Shown here: positions 25,523 through 35,474 of the stretch, piece after piece
Layout: every line of letters starts with the position of its first letter
Numbering within the stretch: position 1 is the first letter of the stretch
Origin: Melioribacteraceae bacterium 4301-Me
GTDB taxonomy: Bacteria; Bacteroidota; Ignavibacteria; Ignavibacteriales; Melioribacteraceae
Direction of reading: 5' to 3'
Assembly (NCBI GenBank): GCA_041538185.1
Contig: JBGORM010000005.1
Location: 1-64,000 of the forward strand
Length of the DNA stretch: 64,000 bases
Made by a program: the position numbers and the translations under genes
Notes under the pieces: model-generated
Seen by the model: only the letters and a program-made list of their open reading frames with translations
Told to the model about the DNA's origin: nothing
The model's database searches: none

Positions 25523-25909
25523 AGAAGTGCTGTGCTATTAAAAATATATTCAAGACAAAAAAGCAGGACCTACATTTAAGTCCCCGTGTACTTTGTAGAT
25601 TTTACCCAGTCAACCAGCAAAATCAGAATAGATATTGAGCCAAGAATAGCAGGGATTATATAAACCTCTTCATAATTTAAGCCCTCAAACCATTTACCAA
25701 AAACGGGCGTACCTAGCCAGGCACCAATCCATCCAAATATTATTTTTGAAATAAAAGAATTTACACCTGGCCGAACGTAGTAATTAAATGCAAAGTGAAG
25801 AATTGCCGAGACAACAATACTAATTACAAGCAGGATTAGAAAGCTTATAAAGCTCATTCCAATCATTATTGTCCCTCCTTTTTTTAATGCAATTTAGCAC
25901 AGCACTTCT
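25523..25909. repeat. Pair of 15-bp inverted repeats bracketing the 96-residue membrane-protein gene
   Basis: AGAAGTGCTGTGCTA at 25523-25537 and its exact complement TAGCACAGCACTTCT at 25895-25909 enclose the small membrane-protein gene, giving a unit of 387 bases. No transposase lies inside. It could be a gene cassette or MITE-like unit, or paired hairpin arms with regulatory effect. Confidence 0.65.
25576..25866 (-). CDS. Small membrane protein, GlsB/YeaQ/YmgE (transglycosylase-associated) type
   Basis: This 96-residue protein has three hydrophobic segments (about 3-27, 40-60, 70-87). Gly-rich turns between them, SKIIFGWIGAWLGTPVFGKW, recall the GlsB/YeaQ/YmgE group of small stress-associated inner-membrane proteins. 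The assignment rests on this pattern alone. The gene is enclosed by 15-bp inverted repeats (25523-25537, 25895-25909). AGGAGGGAC precedes the start. Confidence 0.55.
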   Translation of the reverse strand: MIGMSFISFLILLVISIVVSAILHFAFNYYVRPGVNSFISKIIFGWIGAWLGTPVFGKWFEGLNYEEVYIIPAILGSISILILLVDWVKSTKYTGT

Positions 25910-25991
25910 GGGGACAAGCGAAAAATAACAAAATAATCTTTTATGAACATAATTAATTAATTTTCAAGCTGATGTATAATCACACTTAATA

Positions 25992-28010
25992 TCAATTTTT
26001 AATTAATTTTTTCAATTTTTCTATTTCATCTCTCAACACGGCAGCTCTCTCAAACTCCAAATCTTTAGCAGCATTTAGCATTTCTTCTGTCATTTGCTCG
26101 AGAAGGTCGTTTTTCTGCTCTTCGGTCATATATTTTACTACTGGTTCAGCTATTTTTATAAACGATTCTTCTTGCCGCTCGTAATCTTTTTTTCGTACAT
26201 CGGCAATAGATGTTGATGAAAGGATTTCTTCCATTGTTTTATATATTGTTCTTGGTGTTATACCATGCTGTTTATTGTATTCCATTTGAAGTTTTCTTCT
26301 ACGATTAGTTTCTGTAATTGCTTTTTGCATTGATTCTGTAACAGTATCAGCATACATAATCACTTTTCCGTTGACATTTCTTGCTGTTCTGCCGGCAGTT
26401 TGCATTAAAGAGCGTTCACTTCTAAGAAAACCTTCTTTATCAGCGTCTAAGATAGCAACAAGAGAAACTTCAGGTAAATCGAGCCCTTCACGAAGCAAAT
26501 TAACGCCCACCAGGACGTCAAAATCGCCAATTCGTAAATCGCGAATAATTTCTACCCTCTCTAATGCATCAACTTCGCTATGAATGTATCTAACTTTTAT
26601 TTTAAGTTTATCGAGATAATCGGTTAAGTCCTCAGCCATTTTTTTTGTTAAAGTAGTCACAAGCACTCTTTCTTTAGAGGCAGCACGTTTTTTAATTTCA
26701 CCTATCAAGTCATCGATTTGGTTTTTTACAGGCCGCACTTCAATTTCTGGGTCTAATAATCCTGTAGGTCTAATAATTTGTTCTACAAAAGTACCGCCAC
26801 TTTTTTCCAGCTCATAATCTGCAGGAGTAGCACTTACATAAATTACTTGATTTACCATCTGTTCGAACTCCTCAAATTTAAGTGGTCGGTTATCAAGTGC
26901 AGAAGGAAGTCTAAATCCATATTCAACTAAAGTTTCTTTCCTTGAGCGGTCACCGTTATACATACCTCGTAATTGTGGTATGGTTACATGGGACTCGTCA
27001 ATTATTAAAAGGTAATCTTTTGGGAAATAATCAAATAAGCAATATGGACGTGAGCCGGGCGGTCTGCCATCCATATGTCTTGAGTAATTTTCAATACCAG
27101 CACAATATCCAATTTCTCTAATCATTTCAATATCAAATTTAGTTCGTTGTTCTAACCTTTGAGCTTCTACATATTTTTCCTGCTTCCAAAAGTATTCCAG
27201 CCTCTCTTTAAGTTCCTCTTCAATTGATTTAATTGCTCTGTTAATTTTTTCTTTTGACGTAACAAAATATTTAGCTGGATAGATAGGAACACTATCTATT
27301 TCTCGAATTACATTACCAGTGATAGAATCAATAATTGACAATCTTTCTATTTCATCGCCCCAGAACTCAATTCTAACTGCCTCTTCATATTGATAAGCAG
27401 GGATAATCTCAACTACGTCACCTCTTGCCCTAAAAGTACCTCTCGTAAATTCCGAATCATTTCTTGTATAATAAATGTCAATAAGATTTCGTAATAACTT
27501 TTTTCTCTCAATTTGTTGTCCTTTTCTTAAAAACATTATTTGTCTTGCATACTCATCCGGTGCACCAATTCCATAAATGCAGCTTACACTTGCAACTATT
27601 ATAACATCATTCCTTCCCTCTATTAAAGAAGTAGTAGCCTTTAAACGGAGTCGATCTATTTCTTCATTAATTGAAAAATCTTTTTCAATATAAAGATCAC
27701 GCTTGACAACGTATGCTTCCGGTTGATAATAATCATAATAACTAATGAAAAACTCCACAGCATTATTTGGGAAAAAGCTCTTAAACTCAGAATAAAGTTG
27801 TGCAGCTAAGGTTTTATTGTGTGAAATAACAAGTGTAGGCTTATTAATTTCTTTAATAACATGAGACATCGTAAATGTTTTTCCGCTGCCTGTAACTCCA
27901 AGCAACACTTGGTGCTTTTGACCCCGCTTTAATCCTTCGACAAGCTCTTTGATGGCTTTTGGCTGATCACCAGCAGGCTGATAATTTGAAACTAACTCAA
28001 ACTTCCCCAT
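25992..28010 (-). CDS. uvrB: Excinuclease ABC subunit B
   Basis: The 672-residue UvrB carries Walker A ([12 protein letters not shown], about 37-48) and the beta-hairpin region ([10 protein letters not shown]). The helicase motifs [11 protein letters not shown] and TAGRTARN are present, as is the C-terminal UVR helical hairpin ([20 protein letters not shown]) that binds UvrC. It verifies damage in nucleotide excision repair. The length is standard. It stands alone on this strand. Confidence 0.97.
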   Translation of the reverse strand: MGKFELVSNYQPAGDQPKAIKELVEGLKRGQKHQVLLGVTGSGKTFTMSHVIKEINKPTLVISHNKTLAAQLYSEFKSFFPNNAVEFFISYYDYYQPEAYVVKRDLYIEKDFSINEEIDRLRLKATTSLIEGRNDVIIVASVSCIYGIGAPDEYARQIMFLRKGQQIERKKLLRNLIDIYYTRNDSEFTRGTFRARGDVVEIIPAYQYEEAVRIEFWGDEIERLSIIDSITGNVIREIDSVPIYPAKYFVTSKEKINRAIKSIEEELKERLEYFWKQEKYVEAQRLEQRTKFDIEMIREIGYCAGIENYSRHMDGRPPGSRPYCLFDYFPKDYLLIIDESHVTIPQLRGMYNGDRSRKETLVEYGFRLPSALDNRPLKFEEFEQMVNQVIYVSATPADYELEKSGGTFVEQIIRPTGLLDPEIEVRPVKNQIDDLIGEIKKRAASKERVLVTTLTKKMAEDLTDYLDKLKIKVRYIHSEVDALERVEIIRDLRIGDFDVLVGVNLLREGLDLPEVSLVAILDADKEGFLRSERSLMQTAGRTARNVNGKVIMYADTVTESMQKAITETNRRRKLQMEYNKQHGITPRTIYKTMEEILSSTSIADVRKKDYERQEESFIKIAEPVVKYMTEEQKNDLLEQMTEEMLNAAKDLEFERAAVLRDEIEKLKKLIKN

Positions 28011-28322
28011 TGCTTATTCTATTGTTTCTTGAAGCTATAATCTAATCCTATTTATATGTCAATTTCAAATATGAGTTGGGCAAAAAATTTTGAGTAAATA
28101 ATCAGCGGTATTCTTTTTTCATTAACTAATTAGAACAAATACAATTTTGCTAATATGTGAAAAAGTTAAATTCTAATAGCTAAAAATGAATAACTATTCA
28201 TTACCCCCTTCCTAATTTTATTAACATGGCAAATTAACTATTACTTATTAATAACTTAGCATGAGAGAGTAAAAATAAAATTTTATTTTTAGACATATTT
28301 TTTATAAGAAATGGAGAATAGC
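28011..28322. other. Divergent intergenic region, no gene seen
   Basis: This AT-rich spacer lies between uvrB (minus) and the DUF3078 gene (plus). It should hold promoters for both, but no convincing promoter box, hairpin or repeat stands out. GGAG at 28313-28316 is the likely ribosome site for the GTG at 28323. Confidence 0.5.
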
Positions 28323-29174
28323 GTGAAAGGATTCATCCTCTGTTTGATTCTAATTTCATTAACTGAAGTAATGGCACAAGAGACAAAAAAAGATACGTTA
28401 AACAGCAAATGGATACCCTCACTAACAACGGGAATAAACATAAGTCAAATTGCTTTTAGTAATTGGGCGAAGGGCGGTGATAATTCAATTTCATGGACTA
28501 TACTAACAAACTTTACTCTAACTAAACATTGGAGCAGTTGGACATTAAGAAGTAACTTAAAAGCTGTCTATGGTCGGTCAAAAATTGGAAGCAATACCTA
28601 TAAAACAACCAATAACGACTTTTACTGGGAAAAAGTTTTGTCCTATAACGTAGGCTGGTCAGTTGATCCATATTTAAGCAACACAATTCGTACTCAAATA
28701 TCAAAAGGATATGATTACAAAATAAATCCTAATGGAATACAAATTTCAGATTTTTGGGATCCGGGCTACGTCACCCAAAGTATAGGTTTCACTTACGATC
28801 GACTAAAAAATTTTAAAACACGATTGGGTATAGCATTTCAAGAAACATTTACAAAAAAATTTAAGCAATATTCTGATAACCCAAATACAGCAGATGAAAT
28901 TGAGTCATTTAAATTTGAGACCGGAGTAGAATCTGCTTCTGATTTACAATTAAAATTGGATACAAATTTAATATGGGATTCTAAATTTAGATTATTTACA
29001 AGATTTGAACGACTTAATGTATGGGACGTACTTTGGGATAATACTATTACAGCGAAGATTAACTCTTGGCTGAATGTTAATTTTACTTATACCGTTTTGT
29101 ATGAAAAATCACAATCTACAAGAACCCAAATTAAAGAAGCGTTACAATTAGGTTTCACTTACACAATCTTGTAA
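28323..29174 (+). CDS. DUF3078-family outer-membrane protein
   Basis: The protein has 283 residues from a GTG start chosen because GGAG lies 7 bases upstream; an ATG at 28311 is also possible. A signal peptide (KGFILCLILISLTEVMAQ) is followed by alternating beta strands. They include the DUF3078 hallmark FSNWAKGGDNSISW and end in an aromatic strand (LQLGFTYTIL), as in outer-membrane barrels. The function of the family is unknown. The kinase gene begins 28 bases downstream, and an NtrC-type regulator follows it. Confidence 0.8.
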   Translation: MKGFILCLILISLTEVMAQETKKDTLNSKWIPSLTTGINISQIAFSNWAKGGDNSISWTILTNFTLTKHWSSWTLRSNLKAVYGRSKIGSNTYKTTNNDFYWEKVLSYNVGWSVDPYLSNTIRTQISKGYDYKINPNGIQISDFWDPGYVTQSIGFTYDRLKNFKTRLGIAFQETFTKKFKQYSDNPNTADEIESFKFETGVESASDLQLKLDTNLIWDSKFRLFTRFERLNVWDVLWDNTITAKINSWLNVNFTYTVLYEKSQSTRTQIKEALQLGFTYTIL

Positions 29175-29202
29175 TTCGAAAAACAAGTTGACAGTATTAA
29201 AG

Positions 29203-30402
29203 ATGGAAAGAATTTACAATACAATAGACTCAGATGAACAAAGGTATTACCGTCTACTAAATTATTTGACAGACTACATATACACAGTGAAAGTAAAAGA
29301 TGGCAAAGCAGTAGAGACTTATCATGGACCAGGTTGTGTGGCTGTAACAGGATATACATCAGAAGATTACAAAAAGGACCCGGAACTTTGGTACAGAATG
29401 GTTCATAAAGACGATAGAGAAGCAGTACTTGAACAAGCTAATCAAGCCCTTTCAGGTAAAAATGTTCAACCTTTAGAGCATAGAATTATTCATAGAGATG
29501 GTACGATACGCTGGGTTAAAAACAGTATAGTTCTCTCAAAAGATGAATTTGGAAATGTGCTTTATTATGATGGACTCATAAACGATATAACTGAATTGAA
29601 AAGAGCTGAAAAACTTGCCGAAGCAAAACAAGCACAGTTAATTCAAGCTGATAAAATGGTGGCATTAGGAACTATGGTCAGTGGCTTTGCCCATGAAGTC
29701 AACAATCCAAACAATTACATTTTGCTTAATGCACAATTTATTCAGAAAGTTTGGGATGACATTAAACCAATATTAAATGAATACTATGAGAAAAATGGAG
29801 ATTTTGTCACTGCCGGCATTCACTTTACTAAATCAAAAGAAAAAATCGAAACAGCTATTTCAAGCATTATAGACGGGGCAATGCGAATTCAAAACATAAC
29901 ACGAAGTCTTACGGATTTTGCTCGTAAAGACACAGGTGAACTAAACCAAGATGTAAATCTAAATCAAGTAATAAAAAACGCAGCCGTTATTACAGGCAGC
30001 TTAATTAAAAAATCTACTGATAATTTTGTAATTAATTATAATTATTCAGTCCCACTAATAAAAGGTAACCAACAACAGCTTGAACAAGTACTCGTTAATT
30101 TAATAAGCAATGCCTGCCACTCGCTTGGTAATCGAGATAAGGGAATAAAAATTACACTTCTTCAAGATAACGAAGAAAATTCGGCAGTGATTGAAGTTGC
30201 CGATGAAGGAATTGGCATTAAAACAGAATACATTAAACACATCTTTGACCCCTTTTTTACAACAAAAAGAGATTCAGGCGGTACAGGTTTAGGTCTATAT
30301 ATTTCTTACAACATAATTAAAAGTCACGGTGGAAAACTTACCTTAAAAAGTGAAAAAGGGAAAGGTTCTACTTTCCGTGTAATTTTACCTATTAACAAAT
30401 AA
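29203..30402 (+). CDS. Cytoplasmic PAS histidine kinase (NtrB-like)
   Basis: The 399-residue soluble kinase has one PAS/PAC unit (about 12-130) with TDYIYTVKV and HRIIHRDGTIRWVKN. A DHp domain follows with His164 in GFAHEVNNPNNYI, a motif typical of kinases that pair with NtrC regulators. The HATPase has NLISNACHSL, DEGIGI and GGTGLGLYIS. An upstream TTG (29188) would add five residues. There are no membrane helices. The next gene, 11 bases away, encodes a sigma-54 activator, its probable partner. Confidence 0.9.
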   Translation: MERIYNTIDSDEQRYYRLLNYLTDYIYTVKVKDGKAVETYHGPGCVAVTGYTSEDYKKDPELWYRMVHKDDREAVLEQANQALSGKNVQPLEHRIIHRDGTIRWVKNSIVLSKDEFGNVLYYDGLINDITELKRAEKLAEAKQAQLIQADKMVALGTMVSGFAHEVNNPNNYILLNAQFIQKVWDDIKPILNEYYEKNGDFVTAGIHFTKSKEKIETAISSIIDGAMRIQNITRSLTDFARKDTGELNQDVNLNQVIKNAAVITGSLIKKSTDNFVINYNYSVPLIKGNQQQLEQVLVNLISNACHSLGNRDKGIKITLLQDNEENSAVIEVADEGIGIKTEYIKHIFDPFFTTKRDSGGTGLGLYISYNIIKSHGGKLTLKSEKGKGSTFRVILPINK

Positions 30403-30413
30403 ATGGAGACTAA

Positions 30414-31838
30414 ATGGGAATGGCAATTTACCCTGACGACCCTGTCTTACTAGTTGATGATGAAACACAATTTTTGTTCAGTGCAGAAACTGCTTTGACC
30501 GCAAATGGAATTAATAATGTAGTTACAATAAATGACAGCACTAAAGTTCTGCCTTTCCTAGAAAAACAAAATTGCTCTGTTATCGTTTTAGATATTAACA
30601 TGCCCCAAATAACTGGATTAGAATTGCTGCCATTAATTGTTGATAAACATCCTAACATACCTGTTATTATCTTAACTGCAATGAACGATGTTGAAAGCGC
30701 AGTGAAAAGCATTAAAGCCGGAGCATTTAATTATATTTTAAAACCAGTCGACGATACAAGATTAGTAACTACTATTCGCAGCGGCATCAATTTAAACGAG
30801 ATGCGGATAGAAAATACCAAACTAAAAAACTACCTTTTAAAAGATAAACTTGAACATCCTGAGGCGTTCAACGAAATTATTACGAAAAGTTCATCAATGC
30901 GTGCTATATTTAAGTATATAGAGGCAATCGCAAAATCCCCGCAGCCTGTTTTAATTACTGGGGAGACTGGCGTGGGCAAAGAAATGATTGCTAAAGTTAT
31001 TCATAAACTTAGCGGCCGACAAGGTGAACTTGTCCTGTTAAACGTTGCAGGCGTAGACGATAACTTATTTTCCGACACTTTATTTGGTCATAAAAAGGGA
31101 GCTTTTACTGGCGCTGAAAATGAAAGAAAAGGATTAATAGAACAAGCTGATAAAGGAACATTATTCTTAGACGAAATAGGAGACTTAAGCTTGGAATCTC
31201 AGGTAAAATTGTTACGTTTAATTCAAGAAGGCAAATATTATCAGCTCGGCTCTGACATGGTAAAATTAGCAGACGTAAGAATTATTTGTGCTACAAATGC
31301 TGATGTTGACGTGCTTAAAGAACAAAACAAATTTCGAAAAGATTTATATTACAGATTACAAACACATCAAATTCATATTCCACCACTAAGAGAACGTAAG
31401 GGCGATATTCCTTTCTTAGTTAATCACTTCCTCGAAAAAGCTGCTTTTCAATTAAACAAAAGAAAGCCTACACCTCCTAAAGAATTATTTATTTTACTTT
31501 CAAATTACGATTTCCCAGGCAACATACGAGAACTTGAGGGAATCATTTTCGATGCTGTTAGTGTTCATCAGTCAGGCATACTTCCCCTTGAACCTATTCG
31601 CGAAAAAATATTTTCAAGGATGAAATCTAAAGATATTTCTAACTATAACTTGCAGTATAAAGAAGAAAAAATATTTTTTGGCGAACAACTCCCTACTTTG
31701 GACGAGGCTGAAGAAATTTTAATCCAAGAAGCATTAAAAAGAACAGAAAATAATCAAACTATTGCAGCTGAACTGCTGGGGATTAGTAGACGTGCACTAA
31801 ATAACAGGCTAAGAAGAAAAATAAAATTCACTCATTAA
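30414..31838 (+). CDS. NtrC-family sigma-54-dependent response regulator
   Basis: The 474-residue regulator has an N-terminal receiver (phospho-acceptor Asp60 in VIVLDINMPQ) and an AAA+ domain with Walker A (TGETGVGKEM). The intact sigma-54 contact loop GAFTGA and a Walker B FLDEIGDLSL follow. A Fis-type helix-turn-helix lies at the C-terminus (NNQTIAAELLGISRRALNNRL). It should activate sigma-54 promoters when phosphorylated, most likely by the kinase just upstream. Targets are not known. The nearby DUF3078 gene lacks an evident -24/-12 promoter. Confidence 0.93.
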   Translation: MGMAIYPDDPVLLVDDETQFLFSAETALTANGINNVVTINDSTKVLPFLEKQNCSVIVLDINMPQITGLELLPLIVDKHPNIPVIILTAMNDVESAVKSIKAGAFNYILKPVDDTRLVTTIRSGINLNEMRIENTKLKNYLLKDKLEHPEAFNEIITKSSSMRAIFKYIEAIAKSPQPVLITGETGVGKEMIAKVIHKLSGRQGELVLLNVAGVDDNLFSDTLFGHKKGAFTGAENERKGLIEQADKGTLFLDEIGDLSLESQVKLLRLIQEGKYYQLGSDMVKLADVRIICATNADVDVLKEQNKFRKDLYYRLQTHQIHIPPLRERKGDIPFLVNHFLEKAAFQLNKRKPTPPKELFILLSNYDFPGNIRELEGIIFDAVSVHQSGILPLEPIREKIFSRMKSKDISNYNLQYKEEKIFFGEQLPTLDEAEEILIQEALKRTENNQTIAAELLGISRRALNNRLRRKIKFTH

Positions 31839-31941
31839 ATTTATAAGTTGTAGCTGGCCTTACTTAAATCATTTTTCGTGACAATAAATTATACCGACCA
31901 TATGTTTCTTGGGATTGAACTTATATTTTAAAAAATTGGTG

Positions 31942-33834
31942 TTAGTTCATAAAAATCCATTCTGGAGGAATCAGACGATTCAACTTGCCTCGCAATTCCT
32001 CAGAAATAAAATTCAAACCTATTTGAAATGAGGCATTCATCCATCCGAATCCTTCTTTTGTTAAGTAGGAAAATTCAGTACCAACATTTCCATATTCGGC
32101 AAATACCTTGTGTGACCTTGAAACTACATCGTACTTTTCCGGTATTGTGCCGTTATAATCCACAGCGTTACGTAAAATTGTATAGAGCCATTTATAAGCA
32201 AGACGTTCAGCGATCTTATTATAACCGTAGTTTTTCAGACCATACCAAATTAAAATTTGATGCGGCGGCCAGCCATTCGGGTAATCCCATTGTCTTTGCG
32301 GTCTTTCCTCAGTTATCTTACCTCTCGATTTTTTTGAAGAGGCTGCAACTCCTCCCGATTCTTCCAGCAGAGGAAGTGCAAATGTAATAAGCTTTTTGAC
32401 TTGAACCTTCGTAGCCATACCAGCCCACATTGGATAAAATGCTGTGGCACTTACATAACCAGTCTGCTTCTTTTTTACAAAGTTATAGTCATAAAAAATT
32501 CCATCTCTTTCATTCCACAAATATTTTGTAGATAATATCTTTCGTTTGCGTGCTTTCGACAACCATTCAGAAGAGCTCTCACCCAAAAAGTTATCATCGA
32601 ATTCTGACTTAATAATTTCAGCAATATCAATTTCATATTTGTACAAAAGAGAATTCAAATCAACAGTAACAACATCGGCAGCAATTCCATCTAAACGGTA
32701 ACTAGTATCGTGTCCAGATTCCCTAACTGCCTGGTCATGGATAAAATATTCATCGAGTTTAGGCACAACAATTTCATTCTCAGAATATTTTTTCTTAAAG
32801 TCTTGAAGGGATAGATTATATTTTTCTGCAAATGGCTTAAGCACAGCATCAAAATGTGTTGGTTCGGTCTCAGGAGGTATTCCGATGTTATTTCCATAAT
32901 AACGACTCAAGCCAGTAGAAGTTAATCTGTCTTTCCCCATCCAAATATTTTTGTATTCATAAATGCAAGCCTCGAGGCATTCTGCAAGCCAATCGTGATT
33001 TTTTTTATTCTTAGGTAAATTGTCATATACTTCTTTTATTAGCGAAGTTAAAAAAGGCGGCTGCGAGCGCGTCAAGTAATAACTTCTGTTTGCATTTAAA
33101 ATCTTTCCGTAATGTTTTAATTCATAAATCAGATTGTCTGCCATCGAACGAGCAAGTTCTAATTTACCATCATTAATTAGGCCAAGTACTTCAAAATAAC
33201 TATCCCACCCATACATTTCGTTGAAACGTCCGCCAGGTACAACAAACGGGGCACCGCTGATTTTACCTAATTTTTCTTTCCTTCCACGAAGTGGTGAATT
33301 CTTAAAAGCCAAAGATAAAATTCCCGGCTTAGTTTTAATTTGTCTTGCATATTCAGCAGTAATTTTGGGTGGAAGTTTAATTACGGAAATTTTAGTATCA
33401 GTAAATTTCTTTACAATTTTTTTATAATAATTAAACGCAATTGTATCGTTGTGAGGAACATAAATAAAAAATTCGTTTGAAGCGGCTTTTGTGTCAACTA
33501 TAATTTTTTTCAATCCTTTTTCATCTATTGTTCTAGTTAAGCCATCCCAGTAAAAATTTTTTATTAACCTTGATATTCTATCAACAGGCTGCTCAAAAAT
33601 AAAATCCGGATTTAATTGTGCAATTTCAGCTCCAGATTCTTTTTGAATCATTAATTCTTGTAAGAGATTGGAAAGATAGTAAGTGCCGCAAATTTCCAGG
33701 TATCTTCCTTCTGTAGTTTTTAATAAAAATTTTTTTGGACCGCGGTCTTCAATGGTAATTTTGTTATCGCCGTCAGTATCCTCTTGCTTTAACAATGCAC
33801 TTAATGTCTTATTAATATTGCATTTTATAATCAT
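31942..33834 (-). CDS. GH37 trehalase with N-terminal EF-hand-like Ca2+ loop (neutral type)
   Basis: This 630-residue enzyme should hydrolyse trehalose to two glucoses. Both GH37 signatures are present: PGGRFNEMYGWDSYF and QRQWDYPNGWPP. ESGHDTSYR is also there. At residues 19-30 the sequence DTDGDNKITIED is a complete EF-hand loop (Asp19, 21, 23 and 30). It is followed by RGPKKF, as in the Ca2+-binding region of fungal neutral trehalases such as Nth1. There is no signal peptide, so it should be cytoplasmic, unlike TreA. It overlaps the MFS gene by 4 bases and is the last gene of the trehalose locus. A dispersed repeat lies in frame at 33284-33300. Confidence 0.9.
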   Translation of the reverse strand: MIIKCNINKTLSALLKQEDTDGDNKITIEDRGPKKFLLKTTEGRYLEICGTYYLSNLLQELMIQKESGAEIAQLNPDFIFEQPVDRISRLIKNFYWDGLTRTIDEKGLKKIIVDTKAASNEFFIYVPHNDTIAFNYYKKIVKKFTDTKISVIKLPPKITAEYARQIKTKPGILSLAFKNSPLRGRKEKLGKISGAPFVVPGGRFNEMYGWDSYFEVLGLINDGKLELARSMADNLIYELKHYGKILNANRSYYLTRSQPPFLTSLIKEVYDNLPKNKKNHDWLAECLEACIYEYKNIWMGKDRLTSTGLSRYYGNNIGIPPETEPTHFDAVLKPFAEKYNLSLQDFKKKYSENEIVVPKLDEYFIHDQAVRESGHDTSYRLDGIAADVVTVDLNSLLYKYEIDIAEIIKSEFDDNFLGESSSEWLSKARKRKILSTKYLWNERDGIFYDYNFVKKKQTGYVSATAFYPMWAGMATKVQVKKLITFALPLLEESGGVAASSKKSRGKITEERPQRQWDYPNGWPPHQILIWYGLKNYGYNKIAERLAYKWLYTILRNAVDYNGTIPEKYDVVSRSHKVFAEYGNVGTEFSYLTKEGFGWMNASFQIGLNFISEELRGKLNRLIPPEWIFMN

Positions 33835-35075
33835 TTATGGGCTGTACTTAAATTATTTGTATGATGTTCAATGCCAAATTTATCTGAAACTTTTTTATAC
33901 GGAATAAGAGTAAATAAAAGAATTGTTATTGGGATAATTGGAAAATAAAAGGCTGTGTGTACGTTAAAGTTTTGAGAAATCAGTCCAATTATTAAAGAAC
34001 CAGATGTGCCCCCCATAGCGGAGAAAATAATAATTAGACCTGTCATAGAACTATGGTGAACTTTTTCGAGCTTACTCAGCACAATTGATATAACTGTTGG
34101 GTAAACTGGTCCGATAAAAAAACCAACTACTGATAATATGAAAGCAAACGGCGGTGCCTGATACCAATTTTCAAAATTATAAGTGACAAAATTAGTTGTT
34201 GATATAAGAACGATAATTGTTAAAACCACTGCACTGGCTAAATAGGCAATCTGAAGTGAAAGCCATGAAATTTTTTTGAGCAAATAACCAGCCAAAAAGC
34301 GGCTCAAAGCGATTGAACCCGCATAAATGCTTAAAAAAGAAGCCGCTTGTGCTTTGGATAGATTGAAAATTTCTCTGTTGAATGTCGGCAGCCACGTTCC
34401 AAAACTTTGTTCAATCATAACGTAAAGAAATGCACAAATAATGAATATCCAAACCATTGGATATTTCATTAACGAAAACATTTTTATTATGTTAGAATTT
34501 TTTGCTTCTTCATGAACACCACTTTCATCTAAATCCGTCATGAATAAAAGAACTAATGCAAGTGAAGACAGTATTGCGAGTATCCAATAGGTATGATTCC
34601 AATGACTCAAGTTAATCATTAAAGAAAAGAAAATTGGTCCGCTTAAAGAACCAACTTGAAAAATCCCTTCAAGTATATTCATCAATGCAGTATGTTCCTT
34701 TTGACCCGAGGTTATTAATCCTACAGTTGAATAAACAGATACTTTCATCAATGCAAAGGAAGCACCGGTTGCCATATAAAGTACTGGTGTAACCCAATAC
34801 TGTGTTATCGATGCAATTAAAATACTTGCAACAGTAACCAACAATAAACCCACTATCATTGAACGCCGATACCCAAATTTTGGGACATAAGAAGCAACGA
34901 GAAATGAAACAAACATTATAGTTAAATCCTTAAAAGCCTCAAGACTGCCAGCAGTAACTCTGCTTACGTGGTAATCTTCAATTACTTGTGCAATTACAAT
35001 TCCAACTGTGTTAAGCAGAATGGCAAAAATAAAATAGTTAAGAAAAAGTGAAATTCGTATTTTCCAGTTCGACAT
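33831..35075 (-). CDS. MFS transporter, probable sugar (trehalose/alpha-glucoside) importer
   Basis: This 414-residue permease has about twelve membrane helices. The start at 35075 is chosen because the hydrophobic core begins right after it (SNWKIRISLFLNYFIFAIL), and an upstream extension lies in repeat DNA. A GYRRS-like loop between helices 2 and 3 and the central cytoplasmic break are typical of the superfamily. It overlaps the trehalase start by 4 bases, so the two are co-translated. Import of trehalose or a related disaccharide across the inner membrane is inferred from this context, not from any substrate motif. Confidence 0.8.
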   Translation of the reverse strand: MSNWKIRISLFLNYFIFAILLNTVGIVIAQVIEDYHVSRVTAGSLEAFKDLTIMFVSFLVASYVPKFGYRRSMIVGLLLVTVASILIASITQYWVTPVLYMATGASFALMKVSVYSTVGLITSGQKEHTALMNILEGIFQVGSLSGPIFFSLMINLSHWNHTYWILAILSSLALVLLFMTDLDESGVHEEAKNSNIIKMFSLMKYPMVWIFIICAFLYVMIEQSFGTWLPTFNREIFNLSKAQAASFLSIYAGSIALSRFLAGYLLKKISWLSLQIAYLASAVVLTIIVLISTTNFVTYNFENWYQAPPFAFILSVVGFFIGPVYPTVISIVLSKLEKVHHSSMTGLIIIFSAMGGTSGSLIIGLISQNFNVHTAFYFPIIPITILLFTLIPYKKVSDKFGIEHHTNNLSTAHK

Positions 35076-35474
35076 CTGCTGTCCCTTTATTCTTAGAGCA
35101 TGAGTAAAAAATATTTGTGACTGCTTGGCGTAGTTAAACTTTGAGTAACAGACTTTTAGTTTCACAAAGTCACACCAAGTTTTCACAAAGTTACTCAAAG
35201 TATTTTTTTTATTGTGTCGCTTTATACATTCTTTACAAGATTTATATAATTAATAGTCCGTTTTATAATTTTAAACTTGCGTTCTGTAAAAAACTGGCAA
35301 TAGTTAGTATAAGTTTTTAGTTGCCAATTATCACATTATCTCTTAGTGAAACTTCGTGATAACTTTGTGCGACTTTGTGACCCATTCAGATATTTACACT
35401 CGTTTATTGAACTTTTCCACAAAGACGCTAAACCGAATGTATTATTCAAATAAAAAATTAATTCTATGCACAAA
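35076..35474. other. Intergenic region with CACAAAGT/ACTTTGTG-type repeats
   Basis: No gene is supported. Around 35140-35195 CTTTGAGTAAC and GTTACTCAAAG form an 11-bp inverted repeat enclosing TTTCACAAAGTCACACCAAG-like motifs. A T-run follows on the plus strand. Similar words (AACTTTGTGCGACTTTGTGA) recur at 35358-35383. They look like dispersed extragenic repeats. This spacer may separate the GH65 gene from the MFS-trehalase pair at the transcript level. Confidence 0.5.
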
